From Panopea generosa (lineage: Eukaryota > Mollusca > Bivalvia > Adapedonta > Hiatellidae): 64,000 nt of DNA. Position numbers and translations under genes: made by a program. The notes below the pieces were generated by a model that was not told where the DNA came from, ran no database searches, and saw only the letters and a program-made list of their open reading frames with translations. Below, piece by piece: positions 12,115 through 22,500 of this stretch (position 1 is its first letter; every line of letters starts with the position of its first letter). The DNA is taken from positions 81,127,556 to 81,191,555 of the forward strand of contig CM055899.1 in NCBI GenBank assembly GCA_029582155.1, read 5' to 3'.

Positions 12115-12870
12115 GTACGACCGTGACCTTTGAGGCGCAGATATGTATACCGCCTTTTGCATGTCGTCTTCTAATTTTGACATTTTTACCATATTATTTT
12201 AAAATCGTTCCTGGGCATGTAACATTTTTGGAAGCGGACACATTATGAACTTCTTTATACATAAAACAAGAAACTTCAAATCCGAGATGTCCTCGACCTT
12301 TGAGACAAAGACGTTGTGACGTTGTGTTGCGTTCTGAATGTTGCTATGATCTGATGGGCGTGTGCATCAAGTTATAAAATCATTCTATGCCTGTTAAAGT
12401 TATTGACCGGACATGAGAACATTATGATTGTTTAATCTATAAATTCAATATTCAGGTGTGATCTTGCATTTTGAATGTCTTGATATTGTGAACATACATT
12501 GTATATGTAGTTATATACTACTCATTTAAAGCATGTAACATGTAATGGACAAGGACACACAAAACAGGTACTCGTATGTTATTATACAATTAAGCGATGT
12601 TTATACCTTTAACTGCTCAGGTCTGATTTTAACCATTGACATACAGACCGTGTTGTTTTGGTTTGCACGCTATCATGATGTGTACATTCTATTGATCGAT
12701 ACGAAAATGTTATGTTCTTTATATATTTTTACATTTTCAACGATGACATCAGACCGTACATGTAAACATGGAAACATGTTCTTTATATTCGATACTTTTC
12801 TATATAATTTAAGTGTGTTACCCTAACCTTTGGGTACATAACTGATTGATGTGATTTGCGTGTCGCCTTC
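12115..12870 (+). repeat. Degenerate approximately 150-bp repeat units (copy A)
   Basis: Several decayed units share the order ACCTTTGAG, CAGATCTG-like, GCATGTCGTCTT, GTTATTTAAAAT and GTTATGGACCGGACAT-like words. Units start near 12124, 12296, 12600 and 12828. Related units lie in copy B at 31850-32470. Confidence 0.55.
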
Positions 12871-12888
12871 ATGCGGTATATACATATA

Positions 12889-13060
12889 TAGTCAAACCTG
12901 TGTAAGAGGTCACCTTTATTAAGCAACCACCTGTCTTAAGCAACCATATTTTCTATTTCCTATTTCTATGATTTATGAGTAAACTTACCTGCAATAAGCA
13001 ACAACCTGTTTTTTAAAGGCCACTTTTGCTCATTCTCTTGACTCGTTGCTTAAGACATGT
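12889..13060. mobile_element. Palindromic TA-MITE copy with decayed right end
   Basis: It begins GTCAAACCTGTGTAAGAGG and carries two TTAAGCAACCAC-like words, matching the better copy at 51652-51822. The right inverted end is no longer readable. The matching place in copy B (about 32165) has no such element. Confidence 0.65.
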
Positions 13061-15200
13061 ATAATGTATTACTATATTAATGTATTAACTAATATCCGTT
13101 TTGGGATGCGACAATGTGTTCGGTCAGTTTACAGAGTTTATATGTTAATATGATAGGACGGTAGCTTGTTGGATTGCTCAGATGTCCTTTCTTTTATAAA
13201 AGGGTAGGGGCTTCATTTCCTTTGGTCCAGGCCGAAGGTAAAGTACTTGAGTTAAGAGAAGTCATCTAAGGATAATTGGTTTGATGTGGATCAGGACCTA
13301 CAGCTTCTCATTTTTTAGAATTCACAATAGTTTGAGAATGCCTTTAAAGACCCAACCTGGGTATAAAAGGGAGGTAATGGCGGTGGGAGTGTTTCCCTTA
13401 TTTTTCAAAACACATTCAGATCTGGAAGAGTAATTTTCAAATATAAAATAAATTCGTGGATTGAAAAATTTAAAATTTGTCATGCAACATAGTCTTAATA
13501 TTACTCACAGTTCCTGAAAATTTCAGAATAAAATCTGCAATAATTTATTATTTATTGCCTTTAACAGACAATTAGTTACAGAGGAATTTGAATTTTGTGG
13601 GAGGAGCAAACTGGTCAATATTTGTCATGTGACCAATGTTTGTAAACAAACTGGCATGTTGTAGCTCACATGGCTGTATTTAAGATATAATAGTTAAATA
13701 CAAACTACACATCATGCAAGACTTACCAAACTTTCAAATGATTACTTCTTTCATCCTTTTTTTAATCACCAACAGTTGTATATCACCATATTTAATTGAA
13801 CTATACAATTGCTCCTCTTCTTTATTAAACAAAATTATGGTGCCACCTGAATGAATCATTTTACATGACAGAAATGATAGTTTTAGATTAAAACTAAAGA
13901 TAGTGTTTTCACCAGGAATATCATGCATATATATATATATAACGGCTTTTGTCAAATGAAAGCTTTTAAAAGCCGACTTAAAATTACCAAATCAAAAAAC
14001 AGAAATGTTTTTTTTTCTCTTAATTATCAATAAATTCTTAATAACAACTGATTTATTCATCATGATTTCTGCTTTAATGAAGTTGAAGTGTTTATACTCC
14101 CTCCGTGTATTATATTGTTATAACACGAACCCATTTTTAATATTTTTTTTCACTTTTTATTTTGTTTTTTATATGCGCGGCCTTGACATTGTTCATAATC
14201 ATCACAATTTATAATTTACAGTTAATACACATGCATGATAAAACACCAACATTAATTAAAGTTTATTATTATCACAGTTTCTATCACTCAACTTTGTATC
14301 CAAGGTATGATTTGAGGTATTGTGTTGAGAAAGACACCTTTTGCAATTTTAATATCATCAACATTAGTTCAAGTCTAATTCCTAATATATTCAACAAAGT
14401 GTTGATTATTACTTTTTTTATCAATAACATTCCAGTATTAATATAATATCCAAGTATGAATATAAAAGTGACAAAAATATCTGCACATAACATGTAACAT
14501 ATATATGTATTTTAATTTCCTTCCAAATCGTACCAAATGATTCATAATGGGCTATACCAACTTGAATATGGAGATTTTGGGCATATATGTTAGACTGATT
14601 ATAATGCTTGAATTGTGGTTTAAAATTAATAGGATACATATGTTCAACATATATGATATGATATCGATCGACAACATTATCACATGACTTAATAGTGTTG
14701 ATAAAACAGTAATTACCTGTAGTCCCTAATGCTAAAGTGGGATGTGGTATTGACCCCAGCGACAACTATTCAACATTGTTTTTACAAACATTTTACTGTC
14801 TGCTATTATTACTTTTCTATTGTTAGACCATATTATACATTCCCAGTTGATAAAACACGCCCTGTGGAGTAACTAATTTACATCCGATAGACTGATCGGA
14901 TGTTGGGTCTTAAAGATTTATGTAGATGTCGGGTATAGTTGAATATTTACTCTTTAACGGGAATGTCAGATCACATAGCATTGAGACATGACTGTCATTG
15001 TATAGGATTGTGACTACAGGCAAGTTTAAAGGTGTCAACATGTACGAATGTCACATATATATAATCGCCCATGAAGTCATGGAGAATCCGAATTTGAAAA
15101 GTTTAAATCATGCGAGGTCTGTGTATTTACATTGGTGCACGATCATCTGCTTCTGAATTTTAAGTATAATCATTCATTAACGTTGCAGAGAGAGGCCACG
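13061..15200. other. Gene-free AT-rich stretch
   Basis: There are many short chance frames and no domain. A small hairpin at 14880-14902 (ACATCCGA / TCGGATGT) is visible and may be accidental. Confidence 0.5.
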
Positions 15201-15201
15201 T

Positions 15202-15357
15202 CAGTGATATAATAGTAAATAACAGTTTGTGTTGCGATATCAGTGATATATTAGTAAATAGCAGTTTGTGTTGCGATATCAGTGATATATTAGTAAATAG
15301 CAGTTTGTGTTGCGATATCAGTGATATATTAGTAAATAGCAGTTTGTATCGCGACAT
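15202..15357 (+). repeat. 39-bp tandem repeat, 4 units
   Basis: Four units begin CAGTGATAT at 15202, 15241, 15280 and 15319. The inner units are identical and the edge units differ at a few bases. The period is a multiple of three, so a repetitive minus-strand frame arises. It has no start context or neighbours to support a gene. Confidence 0.95.
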
Positions 15358-15359
15358 CT

Positions 15360-16528
15360 ATAAGACAAAAGCTGATTAAAGTGAACAGTGTTAACACGAT
15401 TACATCTTAGAACATTATTAGACCGATATTGTTTCATGTTGAGTAAATCTTGTTGATTTGTATTATTGTATAATTGTATATTCATAATTGTATTTTGTGT
15501 TAAGATAAATTTTGTTTTGCTGACTAGTTATATTCTACCTTAGTGAGTTGTCGGCTCTTGGTCATTTTGCTACACATGCATGGCGTAATAATATAAAGTA
15601 TAGAACCATGACATTGTTGGTCCTGGTTCTGTATAATGTGATTTCGTGTGGAGTCACTATATCATGTGTCAGTAGTATATCCTTCTTGTCACTGAAAACT
15701 AAACTTCTGATTATACACAAAAGCGGAAGCCCAGCTGGATCAGTCTGTCATGCGTCTGATTGTCAATACGTCCGAATCCCTGTCGGTTAGGGACCTTTGT
15801 AATAATTTGTAATGTCCCCAATCACCCACATCTATATTATGTTGGGAAGTAGTCAGTGATTTGCAGGATAAGTCACTGACTTACTTCGCCATATACACAT
15901 TCAGAGATACTGTACTGGTGAATACTAATAGCGCTGATGAGATGAGTTGACTGAAATTAATATATTTATAAAAGGCTCAAAACCCCCATATTACTTACAA
16001 CATACGCGGAGTGTATTACATTAAACAACAGGACAGTACGTATGTGTGTGCGTATGTAAGTACGTGTGTAAGTGAGTGCAAAAGTACGTAAATGAGTTAT
16101 TTAGAAGCGTCGATTTTAATAATATTAAATCTCATAATATGTTAACATAACAACGTCTAGACAAGCCAGTTATCTCTATCAGTCTTAAAAAAATTCAATG
16201 ATGGAGGTTTGTGAACACCATAAATTATGACACCAAAACTTCATAAATAACTGAGTAAACTACCAATTAACTTCATTTAAAATACGTATATCGCCCCCTC
16301 ACGCCCGCTTTGAATTTTACCGCAATCAATTTTTTTATTAACCATATTATGCAAATTTTGGATATATCATCTTGTTTATATCGACACGCTGGGCATTATA
16401 TCATTTTGTTTTTAAAAGTTGAATGACGCGGTATGCATAATAAACGAAATATTTAAATCACCACCGTCACCATAGTATTGTCATTATACAACTAACAAGC
16501 AAGAAAGTGAGAGGTGGATACAATAATT
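15360..16528. promoter_or_regulatory. Upstream region of gene B, no clear core promoter
   Basis: This is the 1.1 kb upstream of the start codon of the complete VWA/ChtBD2 gene. No convincing TATA box or initiator can be assigned. A short GT/TA-rich run lies at 16037-16085. A possible decayed SINE module (TGTATAATGTGATTTC, CATGTGTC) lies near 15638-15680. Confidence 0.25.
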
Positions 16529-19500
16529 ATGAAACCGTTTTTGTGTATTTTGTTATTGGTCGGGTGTTTAACGGCGTATGTTAACGGTAAGTTCTTTTAT
16601 TTATTACAGGGTTAAGCCAAAATCTTTTCTTTTCGTTTAAATCTATTCATTTTACTTTGATTGTGACATTAGTTATAACAACTTAGACAAATCACGCTCG
16701 AAGTCTCCCTGGGTAGAACTAATACTTCACATACGCAGATAAAGTGTCTTGCTCAAGGACACTATGCGTAGATGTGGCAAGGGATCGAGGCCACGCCTCT
16801 CCGACCCTGGGTCCGGAGCTCTATTACAGAGAAATGTATCGTGATTGGTTGTAATAGCTTGTTTCACATTCGAGGTAAAATAAGAAAATATGTAAATAGC
16901 AATATATTCACTAATACTATGCCCGATTCTCTTCATGCAATAGCAAGTGCACACTAATCTTAAAGTATTGCCATCATAATAATTGTAACTTTTTAATATT
17001 TTTTTAAAGAAGAATATAACCTGTATCAGACATATCCATACACAGTTCGACGACAATCGGCTTTCTCATTGTCAGACCGCTAGCCCGACGTTAACGGTTA
17101 TGTAAACGCCCACATGTCCATAAATGATTGAAAATGTCATTTTAACTTAGTTTTAAATCTGCCAAATCAGCCTTAAAAGTTTAAGTGTGTACTACGAATG
17201 CTGACATTATTGATGGTTTATGTATTGCACTGTTTAGGATGTTATAATGCTGTGAGAATGATAACACCATTGACGTACTATGTACCTGCAATATGTCCGT
17301 AAATATTTTTAATGGCAATACTCAGCCTGTAGTACGTCGAAACTATCAACCTAGGGATCGTGAGTTAAAATCCCCGACCGATCTCTGTGATGGTTGATAT
17401 ACGACATTTTCATTCGTCTATTACCGCTGATTCAAGTGGGTAGGGAAGTTATCAGTTACTTGCGGAGACGGGTGTGCTCGAGTACTAGTTTACCTTCCAG
17501 GATCACATGAAAGATGGTATGTAAGCCCTCGATGGTATTAAAATATGATGCTAAATATTCGAATATTGCACATTCAGATGTTTGATACCAAGACGTCTCT
17601 GCCGGTTACATGTGTAATAGTATTAAGTAATGGTATTTCAATATATTTTAATAAGCATTATTTAGATAATCACGTAGTTAAATGACATGCATTTGAAACA
17701 ATCAATGATCATCACGTCGATTCCATTATACCCCATGTTCATTTTGTATTTTAAAAAGGAAATCATTGACTTAAACAATTACAATGTAAAATATACTATA
17801 AATTTAGATGAAACTTGTATGCATTTCACGTCATTTTAATATATTAAATCATAGTCCATTTAGCAATACTCACGCCCGAATATCCTGTCAGATTAGAATA
17901 TTAAATTGCATTATAAAAAACACGTAGTGTTTAAATTAATGTTGAATGGAAATATTCAGAAAGTAATTAAAAGCACAACTACAACCCGAAGTGACACAAT
18001 CAAAACGTGTTTCTTTGTACAACTGTCTTAACTTCAAAACAGTTTAAATGTTCCCTTACAGACTTGTCTTATGATCTCTGTACTGTACTGATTTTGCAAG
18101 TTGTTTACAAAATTTACCGAATTTATTTGCAATTATTTGACGGATGCATTATTTTAATGATTAACAAAACAACAAACCGTTCTGATATGCAAGTGTCATG
18201 ACTGATGATTAAATGTTTGTGGTAACCTATACGTGGGCGATTTATCATCGTCTATTTTGTAACTATATGCATCGTTCTACAACGATACGATACAAAACGT
18301 AAATTGATTTTGTAATATAAAATGTGAAGTTTGAAATTGCTTCAATATATTTTTTAATAACAGTGCGCCATATCAAGATCGTTTTTATGTCAATAGTTAT
18401 ATACATATAAATAAGTATCGTCATCAGTGGTATAGCTTCCTACAGGCCCTGTAGGCACATGCCTACACTTTTTTATGTCAATAGTTATATACATATAAAT
18501 AAGTATCGTCATCAGTGGTATAGCTTCCTACAGGCCCTGTAGGCTAGTTCGTTTTTATGTCAATAGTTATATACATATAAATAAGTATCGTCATCAGTGG
18601 TATAGCTTCCTACAGGCCCTGTAGGCACATGCCTACACTTTGTTATGTCGATAGTTATATACAGATAAATAAGTATCGTCATCAGTGGTATAGCTTCTAC
18701 AGGCCCTGCAGGCACGTGCCTACACTTTTTTCTGAGAAAAGTCAATCCCGAGTTTTAAGTTTCAACCTAGCGAAAAGAATGATTTTATAAATGTTATATA
18801 AATACACAGGTGTTCTATAATATATCTCGTATCAATTATAATATACGCTATACGCTTTTTGCAGATATAAAAATAGTGTTCAAACTTTCAACTATTCAGA
18901 AATATGAGAACTAAACCTTACAAGATGTAATGACATTTTAGTTTTTGTTGATTATTCTGATTTCAAATAGATTAGGACAATATGCATAAATATATTTGCC
19001 AATAACAAATATTTCATTTCTGTAAATAATTTCCTATATAACACATATGAACACCATCAATTTACTGGTGTATTTCCAAATCAATTAAAACAATACATTG
19101 AAGAAATTAGTATATATTAAATTTCAATACATACATCAACACTCTCTCGAAATATAACAGCTCACAATCGTTTTTAATAAGACTTATTCAATCAACTAAG
19201 CATACAAATGCAACATATATGAAAATACTTCAATATATACATAATCACTTTTTTGAAATATAATAGTTTCACATTCATTCGTAATACGACGAATTCAATC
19301 AACTGAAGCGAGGAACTAGAACAAATCGGGGATTTCCGTGAGTCATCATATGACGTAACGTCTCTTAATAACGTCATCTAAATATGATAAATCGACGTCA
19401 TTGATATTTTCAGGCACGTCATAAAGTACTTTGGCAACTTATGTACGAGAGCCGAGTTATACAGAAAACTTCGAGTAATGGATCGAACGTGGTATTACAT

Positions 19501-22500
19501 AAGGTTAATTAAAAATATGGAATGGGTTTATTACACTCCTGCATCGTAAAGTATGTGATGAACACATAAACTGAGCATACCAAGTGTATAGGGCTTCGAA
19601 AAACGAAATAGTTTAGCTGGTATAATAATATGTAAAACATTTTATTTTCATGAACACTATTATACATGTACTTAACATTAAAAGTGTTGGTCATTCTTGT
19701 GTATATTCTTATTGTTTATTTGTATGACGGTTCGGATGCATTTATGTACGTGAATTACTTTATTACTTACTTACTTACTTAATATATAGACGAAACAACA
19801 ACCTGATATTTACAAAAAAAGAAGAAAAAGTCCAAAGAATTGCTGCCAGTTGTGCTAGCAGACACTGGCGTAATCAAAGCCATGTTGGAAAAATGCTTGA
19901 AGAATGGTCAACCCTAGAACCTCGTAGGACCAAAGCTAGTCCCAGCCTCTTTTATAAAATACACTTAGGTCAGGTCTCCATAAACAAGTAAATGTATCTT
20001 TCCAAATATTTATGACAAGCACGGTCATCCAGTCAAGACCAATACAGCAGACCCAATGTAATCATGATGCCTTTCAATTCTTAATTTTCCGAGAACTATT
20101 TCTATTACTACTGTACGTTGTTGTGCTGAAACAAGTTTAACACAGTGAAAACAGTGTAACATCATCATTATCTAGATGCTTGCCTTAGGTTAAGAATTTA
20201 AATATTTTAATTTATACTTGGAAATGATAGTGGTGCAGTAGCTAGATTGTTTAAATGTAAAATAAACAATCGAACATTTTCTACAATATTCAAGAAGAAT
20301 TAAATTACGCTTTGTACATTATATACTAATCAATTAGTGCCAAATGTGTAACTGATATAAAAGCGTGTGGCATGATATTTTACTTGCATATACATAGATT
20401 TATGTTTAAATGAAATATATTTGTTATTTCAGGACAGTGCAGCGGAACACCAACAGATATTGTGGTAGCGGTTCCGGGATATTGGAAAATACCAAATGTT
20501 GAATTTGAAGCCTTTGAAGAAAACCTGATTAACCTCTTTGATCATTTTGATATTTCTCGTAATCAAATTAACATTGGTCTTATACTGTATGGAAATAAGC
20601 CGGTGAGAATTATCCATCCGCAGCCCTACAAAACCAGGAAACAGGTCAATACCAGGGTCACGTTAATGAGTCAGCGATATATGAATGCAAGAAAAATGAC
20701 TCGCCAAGACGTAGCTGGTGCCATTAAAGAAATGCGTGCAATGTTAAACTCACCCTTTCGACCGGGAGCAAGAAAGATTGGAGTTATATTTACATACGGA
20801 GCTGCCCCGAAATATGAAATGCAAAATATTATAGGTAATTTCTAATTTTCTTTTATTTTCGGCACTGTGATGAATGAATTGTAAAATTGTAATGATATCA
20901 ATAGTTGTCAAGATAGTCCAGTTGTTGTTCTTTTCAATGGAACATAGACACTACAAAGCTATGGTAGATTTACTTTGTTATTATTATATTAACTAACGAA
21001 AGTCTTTGTCATCTACCTATTTACCATAATCGTTATGTTTGTTTCCAACAACTAGAAACGAATTGATCAGGCTGCATTAATAGTGTGTGTGTTGCTGCGT
21101 TCGAAGGTTGTTGCGTTGGTGAATAATAATTATTTAAATGCGTTAGATGAAGATTCATCATCATAGGCTCAGATCCTGTTAACGTTTCCATATATCAGAA
21201 TATAATACTATTATAGACTGACAGCTGATAGATGTAAATAACTTGTTCGATATACTAACAGCAGTAAATTGTAATGCCGTGCATCCATTTTATTAATTAA
21301 TTTCATGACACGGTCAATTGTAACAAAAGTTATGGACACAGAGCATCTTACTATGCTCATAACTACAAAATTGCATAAACATGTAAAGGATGCAAGATCC
21401 TCAGCTCATTACCCCTCATCATCTTCAAGAAATGTGTCAAGGGTATCACTAGACGGCAGTAAGAATTTGTAACTGGTTCATAGTGATTCTTAGATCACAT
21501 ATCTCTCAATTGAGGTCCTGAGTTCGAGTGCCGCTTCACTGAAATTCTTTATGTAAGAAAGTGTCTGTTGCTTGCGTAAAGACGATGGATCTACTTAAAT
21601 CAATGTATAAGTATAAATATGAATTATTCTACCATCAATACAACTGGTGGATATATTGTCTTACCGTAAATATACGAAAAATATCGTTAGAATGTATTCA
21701 GTCATGTTATCTATTTGCTTAATAACTATACTGATTGTATATGGATCAGCAACACGTCGATGATGATAATTGCATAGTTAACTTTTATAAATAAAAATCA
21801 GCCTATGGAGTGACAATTGTATATTAAACGTTTATCAATCATTAAAATGCTATGAGGAATTCTGCATTTTAAAAGTTGATGAACAATAGATAAGGCGGTA
21901 AGGCGATATTTTTTATAAATGATAAACAACCGATGAGTTGATGATTGAACATGTTTAACAATCTATACAGCATTAACGACTTATAATGAACCAGTTTATG
22001 ATTGCATATAACGTGTTTATAAATATATATAAATTATTAACAACTTATAATGAACGATTTGAAGATTGCATAAAGTATGTTTATAAATCTACAAATTATT
22101 AACAAGTGATAATGAACCAGTTTAGGATTGAATATAACATATTTATAAATCTATAAATCCTTAACAACTTATGAGGCGAGTAGTATTAATAATAAACCTA
22201 ACAAAATGTATATGTTTGCAAGGACATTGCTCACATGGTCTATTCAAATGTAACTGTTTGTTGGTGGACGTTTTTGACTTAATTTTTAGCAGAATAAGAT
22301 AGCGTTTAAACTATACTTAAACTAAACGTATCATGTAGATATTATAAGGTCAGCGTATGAGGCTAGTTTCGAGTGTTTGCAATGATATATTACACGCGGG
22401 TGCTTTGGAGGCACAGAGCCCAATTCAGAAAAAGAAAAATCAGAGACCCAAGTTTGATTTAGTCTGTTCATAATTGTTAGGTTTAGAGTTGCACATGCAC

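Larger units (their letters stand above)
1..12888. repeat. Tandem segmental duplication, copy A (left end outside window)
   Basis: This segment holds the last intron, last exon and downstream DNA of the left VWA/ChtBD2 gene. It reappears in the same order and orientation at 24361-32170. Matching blocks seen by eye include 781-1296 with 24541-25094, 1941-2280 with 25400-25740, 4980-5170 with 27810-27985, 5880-6000 with 28490-28610, 7140-7280 with 28660-28780, 9700-9800 with 30090-30190, 10330-10800 with 30820-31300 and 12430-12880 with 31690-32150. The offset falls from about 23.8 kb at the exon to about 19.3 kb at the right, so copy A carries net extra DNA, much of it transposon insertions. 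The left boundary is not in the window. Confidence 0.85.

Noticed and set aside
12545-12826. 93-codon plus-strand frame
   Set aside because: It lies within the degenerate repeat region and is not kept open in the matching part of copy B.
15160-15357. Minus-strand repetitive frame over the 39-bp array
   Set aside because: The frame exists only because 39 is a multiple of three. There is no signal peptide, splice context or homologous frame.
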